Below are positions 26,523 through 35,309 of a stretch of DNA of 64,000 bases, piece after piece (within the stretch, counting starts at the first letter, position 1; each line of letters begins with the position of its first letter). A program made the position numbers and the translations under genes. Below the pieces are notes generated by a model that was given only the letters and a program-made list of their open reading frames with translations, was not told where the DNA came from and ran no database searches. Source of the DNA: Acidimicrobiia bacterium (GTDB lineage: Bacteria; Actinomycetota; Acidimicrobiia; Acidimicrobiales; Bin134); the NCBI GenBank assembly GCA_022819825.1, contig JAJEGM010000053.1, forward strand, positions 67,722-131,721. The letters are read 5' to 3'.

Positions 26523-27740
26523 ATGATTAAGCCAATGGAGGGCATCCGCATCCTGGATGTCTGCGATCACACCTTCGTGCCCGCGGCGTCCGCGGTATTG
26601 GCCGACTGGGGTGCCGATGTCATCAAGATCGAGCACGCTCAGCGGGGCGATGCGGCTCGGGGCCTGGCGTCGAGTGGCGCCCTCGACCTCAAGGGGCAGG
26701 TCCACGCCATCATGGAACACGCCAACCGAGGAAAGCGCAGCCTCGGGCTCGACCTCCAAACCGAGGAGGGGATGTCGATTCTGCACCGGTTAATCGCCAT
26801 TTCAGATGTCTTCCTCACCAACAAGCCGCCGAATGTGCGAGAGCGGCTGCAGATAACCGAGGAAGAGGTGCGGCCCCATAACGAGAACATCGTGTACGCG
26901 GCGGGCACCGCGTGGGGTCCCGAGGGGCCGGAGGGCAATCGGGGCGGCTACGACATGACCTCGTTCTGGGTGCGGTCGGGGGCGGCCATGGGCACCTGGT
27001 ATACCGACGATGAGCGCATGCCCTCTCAGCCGGGTCCGGCCTTCGGCGACTCGATCGGGGCGATGACCATCGCCGGGGGGATTGCCACCGCGTTGTTCCA
27101 TCGGGAGCGGACCGGGGAGGGCGTCGCGCTGGAGGTGTCGCTGCTGGGCACCGGCCTGTGGGCTATGGGCGCCGGTGTGGCGATGTCGCACGTCAACAAC
27201 ACGCCGTGGCGGCCGGTGGACCTCAGCGGGCTCACTCAGCCGCTCCTCGGCAACTACGTCACGGCCGACGGCTACACCATCAACATCACCTGCCTCCAGC
27301 CTCTCCAATATTGGCAGGAGTTCTGCCAGGTCATCGAGCGTCCGGAACTGATCGAAGACGAGCGATTCGCCACCTATGAGACGCTGATGGCCAACGCTGC
27401 CCCGGCTCGGAATGTCGTCGAGGAGGTGGTGGCGAGCCGCACCCTGGAAGAAGTGCGGGAGCTCTTCGCCGACTTCTCCGGTCAGTGGACGCCGGCGCTC
27501 GACACTCTCGAGATCATCGACGATCCTCAAGTAGAGGCCAACGGCTACGTCCAGGATGCGGTGACCGAAGATGGGATTCCGTTCAAGTTGGTGGCAGTTC
27601 CGGTTCAGTTCAACGGGGAGCCGGCCCCACCGGGCCGCGCTCCTGGGTTCAACGAGCACGGCGATGAGATCCTCACCGAGAACCTGGGCATGGACTGGGA
27701 CGAGGTCATCGACTTGAAGGTCAAAGGGGTGGTTGCGTAA
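26523..27740 (+). CDS. CaiB/BaiF-family CoA-transferase
   Basis: A single-domain 405-residue class III CoA-transferase. It begins GIRILDVCDHTFVPAASAVLADWGADVIKIE and carries the NKRSLGLDL-like GKRSLGLDLQTEEG. AFGDSIGAMTIAGGIATALFHRERTGEGVALEVSLL supplies the catalytic Asp (in GDS). GGAGGAAGAGGAGC gives a strong ribosome-binding site. Its stop overlaps the ATG of the alcohol dehydrogenase (TAATG), so the two are translationally coupled and probably act in one pathway. Donor and acceptor acids unknown. Confidence 0.9.
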   Translation: MIKPMEGIRILDVCDHTFVPAASAVLADWGADVIKIEHAQRGDAARGLASSGALDLKGQVHAIMEHANRGKRSLGLDLQTEEGMSILHRLIAISDVFLTNKPPNVRERLQITEEEVRPHNENIVYAAGTAWGPEGPEGNRGGYDMTSFWVRSGAAMGTWYTDDERMPSQPGPAFGDSIGAMTIAGGIATALFHRERTGEGVALEVSLLGTGLWAMGAGVAMSHVNNTPWRPVDLSGLTQPLLGNYVTADGYTINITCLQPLQYWQEFCQVIERPELIEDERFATYETLMANAAPARNVVEEVVASRTLEEVRELFADFSGQWTPALDTLEIIDDPQVEANGYVQDAVTEDGIPFKLVAVPVQFNGEPAPPGRAPGFNEHGDEILTENLGMDWDEVIDLKVKGVVA

Positions 27741-28846
27741 TGAAGGCAGCGGTCGTATATGAGGCCGGGGTTCCTATCGACGTTGTGGAGTTCACCTCCG
27801 GCGCTGTCGGTCCGAATGATGTGCGGGTCAAGGTGGGCGCCAGTGGCCTGTGCCACTCAGATGTCGCGGTGCAAACCGGTGATCTGCCGTTCCCTCTCCC
27901 GATGATCCTCGGCCACGAAGGCGCTGGGGTGGTGGAAGAAGTCGGTAGCGAGGTCACTACCTGCCAGGTGGGCGACCATGTTGTGCTCTCAGCCCTGATC
28001 CACTGCGGGGTGTGCCGGAACTGCCTCAAGGGCCGGCCCAACCTGTGCTCGGCGAATCTGGATCTGACTTTCACTGGCACCGATTCCGCTGAAGGTGAGC
28101 CGCGAATGGCCGATTCCGATGGCCGCGGCCTGTACCAGTTCTCGGCCATCGGCACCCTCTCGGAGGAGCTCGTCTGCAACGAGAGGCGTGCCATACCGAT
28201 TCCTAAAGACGTGCCGCTGGAGATCGCGGCCATGACCGGTTGCGGCGTGTTGACGGGAACATCGGCAGTCTTCAACCGGGCCAAGGTCCAGCCGGGGTCC
28301 TCTGTGGTGGTGATCGGTTGTGGCGGTGTGGGGCTCAATGTGATCCAAGGGGCTGTGCTCGCCGGAGCCAGCGCGATCATCGGCGTCGACCTCCACGATG
28401 ACAAGCTGTCCATGGCGCAGGGCTTTGGAGCTACCAATCTCATCAAGAACGAAGACCCCGAAGCCACAGTTGAGCAGGTATTCGAGCTCACCGGCGGCGA
28501 AGGGGCCGATTATGCCTTCGAAGTCGTCGGCATCCCTTCGCTGGTCCGTCTGGCCTGGGACTGCCTTCGTCAGGACGGCACTGTTGTGGCCATAGGTGTC
28601 CAGCCCGCCGGCGCGCTGACCGAGCTGCCCGGCCTGGAGTTCTGCATGACGGAGAAAACTCTCATGGGCTGTGTGTACGGGACCTCTCGGCCCACAACAG
28701 ACATTCCAATGCTGGTTGAGATGTACCGGCAAGGCCAGCTCGAGATCGAGAAGCTCATCACCCACCGATTCGATCTCGAGGAGATCAACGGCGCCGTGGA
28801 GAAAATGGAAGACGGCCACAACGCCCGCGGGGTAGTCGTATTCTGA
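27740..28846 (+). CDS. Zinc-dependent alcohol dehydrogenase (MDR family)
   Basis: A 368-residue medium-chain dehydrogenase. Catalytic zinc ligands are in LCHSDVAV and LGHEGAGVVEEVG, and the structural zinc Cys quartet is in CGVCRNCLKGRPNLC. VIGCGGVGLNVIQGA binds the nucleotide, with VDLHDDKL (Asp) pointing to NAD(H). It resembles class III / S-hydroxymethyl-thiol dehydrogenases and AdhA-type alcohol dehydrogenases; the alcohol is unknown. Coupled to the CaiB/BaiF gene by a TAATG overlap. Confidence 0.92.
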   Translation: MKAAVVYEAGVPIDVVEFTSGAVGPNDVRVKVGASGLCHSDVAVQTGDLPFPLPMILGHEGAGVVEEVGSEVTTCQVGDHVVLSALIHCGVCRNCLKGRPNLCSANLDLTFTGTDSAEGEPRMADSDGRGLYQFSAIGTLSEELVCNERRAIPIPKDVPLEIAAMTGCGVLTGTSAVFNRAKVQPGSSVVVIGCGGVGLNVIQGAVLAGASAIIGVDLHDDKLSMAQGFGATNLIKNEDPEATVEQVFELTGGEGADYAFEVVGIPSLVRLAWDCLRQDGTVVAIGVQPAGALTELPGLEFCMTEKTLMGCVYGTSRPTTDIPMLVEMYRQGQLEIEKLITHRFDLEEINGAVEKMEDGHNARGVVVF

Positions 28847-28852
28847 GAGCAG

Positions 28853-30349
28853 ATGTCGGACTCGATGGGCCGCATGGCGGCCAGTATCAGCGTCGTCGCT
28901 CTGGTTGCAGGCTTGCTAATGGCATGCGGATCATCTGCGGATCAATCGGATGAGGCTCTGAGCGATGCCCGGCAGCCCGACGCCGCCACGCAGCCAACTC
29001 CTGCGGTGGAGACGACTCCGGTTGAGCCAGCTACTGATGGCCCGGCTGGAACTCCAGCCGTAGACGTTCCCTCCGTACCTGCTGAAGATCCCGAACCTGT
29101 CGCAAGTGAGCCTGGCCCCGTTGCCACTGGGGTTGGCTATATCGAAGAGGTCTACACCGACCATGAGCGCGTGACACCGCGGAGCGGAGACCACCCCGGT
29201 CGGGACAGCCGGATCCTTCGGACCCTGATTGTCTATCCGGCCGCGGTTGAGGGCGCGTCCGCGCCAGTCGAGAACGCTTCGCCAGCCGGTGGCCCATATC
29301 CGCTGGTGCTGTTCGCCCATGGGTTGAGTGGCTACCCGGAGGGATATGGGGAGTTTCTGGCTGCGCTGGCATCGGAGGGATACGTGGTTGTCGCCCCCGA
29401 GTTCCCCCGCAGCTCGCGTTTCAATCCTGGTGGTCCCGACGCGGGCGACACCGGCTCACAACCGGGCGACCTGAGCTTTCTGATCGACACTGTGGCCGAA
29501 CGGGCTGCCGATCCTCAATGGCCCCTGGCGGGCACGGTGGACAACAGCGAAATCGCGGCAATAGGGCATTCCAACGGGGCGATCACTGTGCTGGGAATCA
29601 GCTCCAACACTTGTTGCCGCGACGAGCGGGTAGACGCGGTGGTGGCCATGGCGGGTCCGCCGGCCCCGTTTGAGGGCGAATACGACTTCACCGCTACTCC
29701 GCCCATCTTGATAATCCACGGCACCAAGGACCCATTGATCCTCTACGCAACCTCTCCGAAGCTGTTCAATGACATTTCGGCGATAAAGGGTCTCTTGACC
29801 CTTGAAGGCGCGGACCACGGCTCTTGGCTAGGTCAAACCAGCGCTCTCTTCGACAACGTTGTCACCACCATCGTGGATTTTCTCGCCGTGGCTTTCGTCG
29901 GAGATGAAGAGGCCGCCAGCCGCTTGCAGCGGCCCCGCTCATCTCCCGAAGCTGAGTTGGTGTTCGCGGCCGAGGCGGATTCCGGCCTAACCGTGGAATT
30001 CGAGGTGCCTGAGCTCAGCCGTCAAGCATCAGCCGAGCCGACAACTGGGCTAGTCGACGGTCAAACCGTGGTGGTCACGTGGAGCGGCTTCCTCCCCGAG
30101 CAAACTGTGAACATCCTCCAATGCTCCCAGGGGGGTACGGAGGGTTCGGGGGCCTGCAACTTCACCAACGCCAGGATCTTGCATCCCAATCCCACTGGCG
30201 AGGGTTCGGTGGAGTTGACGGTCATCGTCGGCGCAGTAGGCAGCGGTATATGTGATGCCACTGTCGACGACTGCATAATCGCCGTCAACGACTCCGGCCT
30301 ACAAGAACCCGAGGCCACCATCCGAATCCCCCTCAGCTTTGCCCCATAA
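28853..30349 (+). CDS. Lipoprotein alpha/beta-hydrolase with C-terminal neocarzinostatin-like domain
   Basis: A 498-residue exported lipoprotein. Residues 1-25 are a signal peptide ending in the lipobox LMAC (C25). A Pro/Thr-rich linker (about 26-95) leads into an alpha/beta-hydrolase (about 95-345) with HGLSGYPEGY (oxyanion side), nucleophile S240 (GHSNG), D293 (HGTKDP) and H322 (GADHGSW), like chlorophyllase/PAF-acetylhydrolase relatives. Residues about 396-498 resemble the neocarzinostatin/enediyne apoprotein immunoglobulin fold: GLVDGQTVVVTWSGF, C424-C435 and C467-C474 spaced like its two disulfides. ATG at 28853, 6 nt after the alcohol dehydrogenase. Substrate unknown; probably a surface ester hydrolase. 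Confidence 0.8.
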   Translation: MSDSMGRMAASISVVALVAGLLMACGSSADQSDEALSDARQPDAATQPTPAVETTPVEPATDGPAGTPAVDVPSVPAEDPEPVASEPGPVATGVGYIEEVYTDHERVTPRSGDHPGRDSRILRTLIVYPAAVEGASAPVENASPAGGPYPLVLFAHGLSGYPEGYGEFLAALASEGYVVVAPEFPRSSRFNPGGPDAGDTGSQPGDLSFLIDTVAERAADPQWPLAGTVDNSEIAAIGHSNGAITVLGISSNTCCRDERVDAVVAMAGPPAPFEGEYDFTATPPILIIHGTKDPLILYATSPKLFNDISAIKGLLTLEGADHGSWLGQTSALFDNVVTTIVDFLAVAFVGDEEAASRLQRPRSSPEAELVFAAEADSGLTVEFEVPELSRQASAEPTTGLVDGQTVVVTWSGFLPEQTVNILQCSQGGTEGSGACNFTNARILHPNPTGEGSVELTVIVGAVGSGICDATVDDCIIAVNDSGLQEPEATIRIPLSFAP

Positions 30350-30405
30350 CTCCGAACTCTGATCGACTGCGGCCATAGGATTTCAGGCGCGCAAGAGGTG
30401 GTTGT

Positions 30406-31152
30406 ATGAGACTTGAAGGCAAAGTTGCGATAGTCACCGGTGCGGGCGGCGCCGGTGTCGGAGGGTTGGGGGTTGTGTACGCCCGGGCGCTTGCTTCAGA
30501 GGGTGCCGCGGTGGTCGTCTCTGATATCGACGGCGAAGCAGCAGTTCGCACTGCCGAGAGCATCGCCTCAACCGGGGCCCAGGCCATCGGAGTCCGCTGT
30601 GACGTGACCTCCGACGAAGACATCAACGCCATGGTGAAGACAGCCGACGATGCATTTGGCGGCGTCGACATCCTGGTCAACAACGCCGGGCTGGCTCGGG
30701 GGAAGTGGAGCGAGGCGTTGATCCTCTCCGCCGATGAATGGATGGAGATCATGGCTGTGAACACCGTCGCCCCCATCATGTGCGCCAAGGCCTGTGCCGA
30801 GTCGATGCGCGGCCGGGGCGGTGGCGTCATCGTCAATCAGTCGTCCAACGGCGCGTGGATCGATGCCGGTGCCTACACGGTTTCGAAGCTGGCCCTCAAC
30901 GGTGTCACGAAGGTGCTCGCCGATGAGCTTTCTGCTGACAACATCAGGGTCAATGGCATTGCTCCAGGCGTGATGACCGCAAAGCTCCCTGAGGATCAGG
31001 TTCAGAGGCTGCTGGCCCGCCAAACCATTAGAAGACCAGGCCAACCCGAAGACCTTGTCGGTTTACTGCTGTATCTGTGCTCGGACGATTCAAGCTTCAT
31101 GAACGGCCAGACCGTGGTGATAGATGGCGGCATGGCCCGCATCACGAAATAG
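30406..31152 (+). CDS. SDR-family oxidoreductase
   Basis: A 248-residue short-chain dehydrogenase. The cofactor loop is extended (TGAGGAGVGGLGVVYARAL), VSDIDG carries the NAD-selecting Asp, NNAGLARG marks beta-4, and YTVSK with the preceding Ser of NQSSNGAW forms the active site. The FMNGQTVVIDGG C-terminus is standard. AAGAGG lies about 9 nt before the ATG. Downstream of the lipoprotein and upstream of an amidohydrolase on the same strand. Substrate unknown. Confidence 0.88.
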   Translation: MRLEGKVAIVTGAGGAGVGGLGVVYARALASEGAAVVVSDIDGEAAVRTAESIASTGAQAIGVRCDVTSDEDINAMVKTADDAFGGVDILVNNAGLARGKWSEALILSADEWMEIMAVNTVAPIMCAKACAESMRGRGGGVIVNQSSNGAWIDAGAYTVSKLALNGVTKVLADELSADNIRVNGIAPGVMTAKLPEDQVQRLLARQTIRRPGQPEDLVGLLLYLCSDDSSFMNGQTVVIDGGMARITK

Positions 31153-31196
31153 GGGTCAAGTACCTCTGCCCGACATCAGTGGGGCAGACTGGAGGC

Positions 31197-32354
31197 ATGC
31201 CCACCACTGAGCTCGTCATCGACGTCGACACCCATGTCACCGAGCCCCCCGACACGTTTGTATCCCGGGTTCCCGCCAAGTTGAAAGACCGTGTACCCCG
31301 AGTGGAGCGCTCCGAGGAGGGAAAGGACCATTGGTTCGTGGGAGGCGAGGTGTTCTCATCAGTGGGAATGACCGCGGTGGCCGGATGGCCGGAGCCCTTT
31401 CCTGCTGGGCCCTCAGTGTTCGAGGAGATCCACCCGGCGGCCTACGACTCCAGCGAGCGGTTGAAGCTCATGGACGAGCAGGGAATCTGGGCTCAGGTGC
31501 TCTATCCCAATGTTGGAGGGTTCGGAGCCCAGCATTTCTTGAAGCTGAAAGACCGCGAGCTGATGCTGGCCTGTGTTCAGGCGTACAACAACTTCCAGCT
31601 CGACTGGATATCTCCCGATCCGCGGCGATTCGTGGCCGTCATCTCGACCCCCTTCTGGGACATCGATGACACCGTGGCGGAGGTCGCTCGGTGCGCCGAG
31701 CTCGGCCACCGCGCGGTCCTGTTCACTGGCGAGCCGCAGCGGTTCGGGCTGCCTCTCCTCGGTGACCCCCACTGGGATCCACTGTGGTCGGTAGCCCAGG
31801 AGGCCGGCCTTCCCATCAGCTTCCATATCGGCAGCGGTGACACCACCACTGGGTTCACTCCAGAGCGGATGGCAGCCCACGGCAAGCCTTCCACCTACGC
31901 CTACGCGTCTCTGGAGATGTTCCTCAAGAACGGCATCCAGCTCACCGATCTGCTGGGGTCCGGCGTACTTCCTCGCTACCCCGACCTCAAGTTCGTGTCG
32001 GTGGAGAGCGGCATCGGATTCATCCCCTTTGTGCTCGAGGCTGTCGACCACTCCTTCAATGAATGCGGAGGACTTGAGCAGGCCGCCAACTTCGAGATGA
32101 TGCCCAGCGAGTACTTCCGCCGCCAGGTGTACGCCTGTTACTGGTTCGAGGAGACGGCACCGCAGCGGCTGCTTGACAAGATCGGCGTCGACAACGTGTT
32201 GTTCGAGACCGACTTTCCCCACCCGACCTGTCTCTATGGCAATGTCCGGGAGCGGATCGAGGCCTCGCTCGCTGGCCATTCCGAGGAAGTCCGCCGCAAG
32301 CTGCTGTGGGAGAACGCAGCCGCCCTCTACCGAATCGAGGGACCCGAAGACTAG
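31197..32354 (+). CDS. Amidohydrolase_2 family metal-dependent hydrolase (paralogue 4 of 5)
   Basis: A 385-residue relative of the other amidohydrolase-2 proteins. DVDTHVTEPP replaces SSDSH, FHIGSGD is central and ETDFPHPTCLY is near the end. The EYFRRQVYACYWFEE segment fits the group. ATG at 31197; a GGAGG is only 1 nt away, too close to be ideal, so an alternative start cannot be excluded. Its TAG stop shares the tetranucleotide CTAG with the converging TetR gene. Confidence 0.85.
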   Translation: MPTTELVIDVDTHVTEPPDTFVSRVPAKLKDRVPRVERSEEGKDHWFVGGEVFSSVGMTAVAGWPEPFPAGPSVFEEIHPAAYDSSERLKLMDEQGIWAQVLYPNVGGFGAQHFLKLKDRELMLACVQAYNNFQLDWISPDPRRFVAVISTPFWDIDDTVAEVARCAELGHRAVLFTGEPQRFGLPLLGDPHWDPLWSVAQEAGLPISFHIGSGDTTTGFTPERMAAHGKPSTYAYASLEMFLKNGIQLTDLLGSGVLPRYPDLKFVSVESGIGFIPFVLEAVDHSFNECGGLEQAANFEMMPSEYFRRQVYACYWFEETAPQRLLDKIGVDNVLFETDFPHPTCLYGNVRERIEASLAGHSEEVRRKLLWENAAALYRIEGPED

Positions 32355-32983
32355 AGATGCTCGAGGTGTCCCAAGATCATCTCTTGGAGATGGCGGAGCC
32401 GGACCTCGACATTCGTTCGGTTCTGTGGAGATCCGGCTATTGCCAGGCCGCACAGTCCGCTGACGGCGGCATCGGTGAGCGCCATCAGACGGCCAGCCGT
32501 CTCCTGGTCGGGATGGGTGCCGAAGAACTGGCCGCAAGCCTCGGGTAGCCCTTGGAACTCGCGAGCGTCGTACCACTCTGCCAGTTCGTCGGAGCGTTCC
32601 TCGATGGCATGGTAGGAGCTGTATGCCGCGCAAAAGCGAAATGCTGATTCCTGGGCGGGATACACCGCGAAAAGGGCATTGAGACAGTGGCGGGCTGCGT
32701 CAAGGCCGCTGACTCCAGCGGGAACCTCTGCTCTGACCGCCTCGAGGACTGATTCGAGCATTCGGCTGTAAACCTCGAGGGCAATTGCGCCGCACTCGGG
32801 GAAGTGGCGGTACACGGTAACCCGGCTCACTCCGGCCTGCTCGGCGATCTCCCCCATCGTGGTGGAGGCGATTCCTTGCTCCAAGAACAACACTTGTCCC
32901 GCTTCGATGATCGCTGAACGGCTTTGAGTGTTCAGGTCTTCGTGGTCGGAGCGGTATTTTCTGAGCTTGCTGGAGTCACCCAT
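32351..32983 (-). CDS. TetR-family transcriptional regulator
   Basis: A 210-residue regulator. The HTH lies in residues 23-65 (SAIIEAGQVLFLEQGIASTTMGEIAEQAGVSRVTVYRHFPECGAIALEVY). The C-terminal ligand domain is unassigned. The ATG at 32983 is preceded by TAGGGT with 7 nt spacing and no ribosome-binding site, so it looks leaderless; a GTG at 32992 is an alternative. It diverges from a GH20 gene, which it may control. Confidence 0.88.
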   Translation of the reverse strand: MGDSSKLRKYRSDHEDLNTQSRSAIIEAGQVLFLEQGIASTTMGEIAEQAGVSRVTVYRHFPECGAIALEVYSRMLESVLEAVRAEVPAGVSGLDAARHCLNALFAVYPAQESAFRFCAAYSSYHAIEERSDELAEWYDAREFQGLPEACGQFFGTHPDQETAGRLMALTDAAVSGLCGLAIAGSPQNRTNVEVRLRHLQEMILGHLEHL

Positions 32984-32993
32984 TTGGGCCACC

Positions 32994-33006
32994 CTACACT
33001 GCGTAG
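32994..33006. promoter_or_regulatory. Short inverted repeat in the TetR/GH20 intergenic region
   Basis: CTAC (32994-32997) and GTAG (33003-33006) form an imperfect 13-bp inverted repeat with a 5-nt centre. It overlaps the -10 box (TAGGGT) expected for the TetR gene. This is a candidate operator, but it is short. Confidence 0.35.
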
Positions 33007-33040
33007 AAGCGATGTGTCACATGGTGGTTTTGGTGTGCTT

Positions 33041-34510
33041 ATGTTCGAACGACGGGCTTACATGCTGGATGTCTCGAGGGACCGAGTACCGACCCAGGAG
33101 ACCCTGGAGTGGCTGGTAGAGGTCTTGGCAGAGCTCGGGTTCAACGAGCTCCAACTCTACGTCGAGCACGCATTCGCCTATTCCGGACATCGTGAAGTGT
33201 GGGAGGGGGCATCACCCTTGACTACGGCAGAACTGCGGGGGCTTGATGGGGTTTGCCAGGCTCGCGGCATCGACCTCGTCGGGAACATGAACTGTTTCGG
33301 CCATATGGAGCGATGGTTGGCCCACGAGCGCTATCGAGGTCTGGCTGAGTGCCCTGATGGAGCGCCCGCCCTATTCGGCTCTGGCACTATGCGACCGGGG
33401 TGCCTGGCTCCCACGGCACAGAATGCCGCGTTTGGCGTTGCCTTGGCCCGGGAGTTGGGTGGGGCTGTCCGCAGCAGCCGCATCCATATTGGTGGTGACG
33501 AGCCATTCGAATTGGGGGAAGGCGTTTCCGCGCCGGACGTGGCCGCGCGGGGTCGGGAAGCCGTGTATATCGAGCATCTGACCCGGATCATCGAGCCTCT
33601 GGTTGGCGACGGTTACCAGGTGATGTTCTGGGCCGATCAATTCCGCCGGGACTCCTCCCTGCTGGACAGGATTCCCGACGGAGCGGTGCCGGTTGTCTGG
33701 AACTACGAGGCTCCATCCGAAGGAGGGTGGGAGGCCATGCTCCCGCCCGACCTTCTTGATCGTCTCGCGCTTCCAGAGGATCCCCATCTGGGTTTTCAAT
33801 CCCACGCTCGTCTCTTCATAGAAGCTGGAATGCCGTTCTGGGTGGCTCCAGGAACCGGCAGCTGGAACACCTTTATCGGCCGAAACCTCAACGCGGCTGC
33901 CAACATCGCCGACGCTGCCGCGATTGGCGCAGCTCATGAGTCACCCGGGCTCCTGCTGACCGACTGGGGCGACAACGGGCACTTCCAACCCCTGCCGGTG
34001 TCGCTCCCTTCCATGGTGCGTGCCGGTGCGGCCGCCACAGGAGAACCTGTCGATGACGATGCGCTGGTGGCTGAGCGCATCGACGAGGTATTGGGCTGCG
34101 AGAGGGGAGTGGGAGCGCTGATCGACCGCCTCGGCCGCATCGGCGAGGAGTTGGGAATGGTGTCTCCCAACTCCAGCCCCATCTTCACGCCGTTGTTCGC
34201 GTCCGGAATTCCTGGATTCGGAGAACCAGACCCAGAGGGATTTGCTCGGGGGATGGAGACCCTCGCGGAGGCCAATGAGCGATTCTCTCGAACGATCAGC
34301 GGCCCGCGGGGTGCAGTGATAGCGGCAGAGATGAAATCAGTGTGTCGCTTTGCCGAACTCGGCCTGCGGCGGCTCGGCGCGAAACACGGCCTGGGCATCG
34401 AGGCGCCAGAAGCTGGTGAGATCAAAGAAGCCGCGCAAGCCCAGCGCGCCGCATGGCTGCTTTCCAGCCGACATGGCGGCCTCGACGACTCGATCAGCAA
34501 GCTCAACTGA
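33041..34510 (+). CDS. GH20-like beta-N-acetylhexosaminidase family protein
   Basis: A 489-residue glycoside hydrolase related to GH20. YMLDVSRDRVPTQETLEWLVEVLAELGFNELQLYVEHAF is the family's first barrel strands. HIGGDE (H149-E154) is the GH20 catalytic Asp-Glu pair, in which Glu is the acid/base. W-A-D-Q-F and VVWNYEAP are further barrel motifs. No signal peptide. The start is uncertain: ATG at 33041 is used, with in-frame GTG codons at 33014 and 33035, and no clear ribosome-binding site. It diverges from the TetR gene. Substrate may be an N-acetylhexosaminide. Confidence 0.75.
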   Translation: MFERRAYMLDVSRDRVPTQETLEWLVEVLAELGFNELQLYVEHAFAYSGHREVWEGASPLTTAELRGLDGVCQARGIDLVGNMNCFGHMERWLAHERYRGLAECPDGAPALFGSGTMRPGCLAPTAQNAAFGVALARELGGAVRSSRIHIGGDEPFELGEGVSAPDVAARGREAVYIEHLTRIIEPLVGDGYQVMFWADQFRRDSSLLDRIPDGAVPVVWNYEAPSEGGWEAMLPPDLLDRLALPEDPHLGFQSHARLFIEAGMPFWVAPGTGSWNTFIGRNLNAAANIADAAAIGAAHESPGLLLTDWGDNGHFQPLPVSLPSMVRAGAAATGEPVDDDALVAERIDEVLGCERGVGALIDRLGRIGEELGMVSPNSSPIFTPLFASGIPGFGEPDPEGFARGMETLAEANERFSRTISGPRGAVIAAEMKSVCRFAELGLRRLGAKHGLGIEAPEAGEIKEAAQAQRAAWLLSSRHGGLDDSISKLN

Positions 34511-34526
34511 CTAGGGTAATTCGACC

Positions 34527-35309
34527 ATGGAGATCCGGCAGCTGGCAGGTGCCCTCGGCGCGGAGGTGCTCGGGCTGGATCTGACCGGTGAGATCTCCGA
34601 CACCGAATTCGCGTCGGTGCGCGATGCCCTTCACGGGAACGGCGTCATCTGCATCCGCGGCCAGGAAGCGATGACCCCTGAAGACCAGCTGGCCTTTGCC
34701 GCAAAGTGGGGGGAGATCTCCATCCACCCCTATGTCCCATCGATCGAGGGGTACCCGGGGATCATGAAGATCTACGACCCGAACCCCATCACCCAGACCT
34801 GGCACTCCGACTCGACCCACATGCGCGAGCCCCATGCCTACACTTTGCTGCTGGCCAGGGTTTTGCCCGAGGTGGGTGGTGACACGATGTTTGCCAGTGC
34901 AACCAGGGCGTTCGAGTCGCTGTCACCCGGTCTCCAGGAGTTGCTCCGCTCCCTCTCCGCGGTCCATGAGGGCACCAGCCTGGCTGCCGACGCCGGCTTG
35001 GACCACGAGGCGGTGGTTGCCGTGCACCCGATGGTGAGGGTCCATCCTGACACCGGAGCCGAGGCATTGTTCGTCAACGGCAACTACGTGACTCGAATCG
35101 ATAGGTGGACCCTTGAAGAGAGCCGCCCTCTCCTGGAATACCTCTACGGAGTGATCGGGCGCTATGAGAACACCTATCGACATCGGTGGTGCAGCGGCGA
35201 CCTGGTGATCTGGGACAACCGCTCGACTCAACACGCTGTTGTCGGGGATGTGGCCGGTGAGGAGCGTGTGCTCCACCGGGTCACCATTGCCGGGAGCGCC
35301 CTCGTCTAG
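34527..35309 (+). CDS. TauD/TfdA-family Fe(II)/2-oxoglutarate dioxygenase
   Basis: A 260-residue protein closely parallel to the gene at 5686. MEIRQLAGALGAEVLGLDL is the N-terminus, H93 and D95 (WHSDSTHMREP) with H236 (TQHAVVGD) are iron ligands, and R251 (VLHRVTI) would bind 2-oxoglutarate. PEVGGDTMFA follows the ligand motif as usual. Substrate unknown. Only 16 nt after the GH20 gene. Its stop codon is inside a CTAG shared with the converging acyl-CoA dehydrogenase gene. Confidence 0.9.
   Translation: MEIRQLAGALGAEVLGLDLTGEISDTEFASVRDALHGNGVICIRGQEAMTPEDQLAFAAKWGEISIHPYVPSIEGYPGIMKIYDPNPITQTWHSDSTHMREPHAYTLLLARVLPEVGGDTMFASATRAFESLSPGLQELLRSLSAVHEGTSLAADAGLDHEAVVAVHPMVRVHPDTGAEALFVNGNYVTRIDRWTLEESRPLLEYLYGVIGRYENTYRHRWCSGDLVIWDNRSTQHAVVGDVAGEERVLHRVTIAGSALV

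Noticed and set aside
31413-32633. 406-codon reverse frame opposite the amidohydrolase
   Set aside because: Spans both the amidohydrolase and the TetR region without recognisable domain; explained by GC bias.
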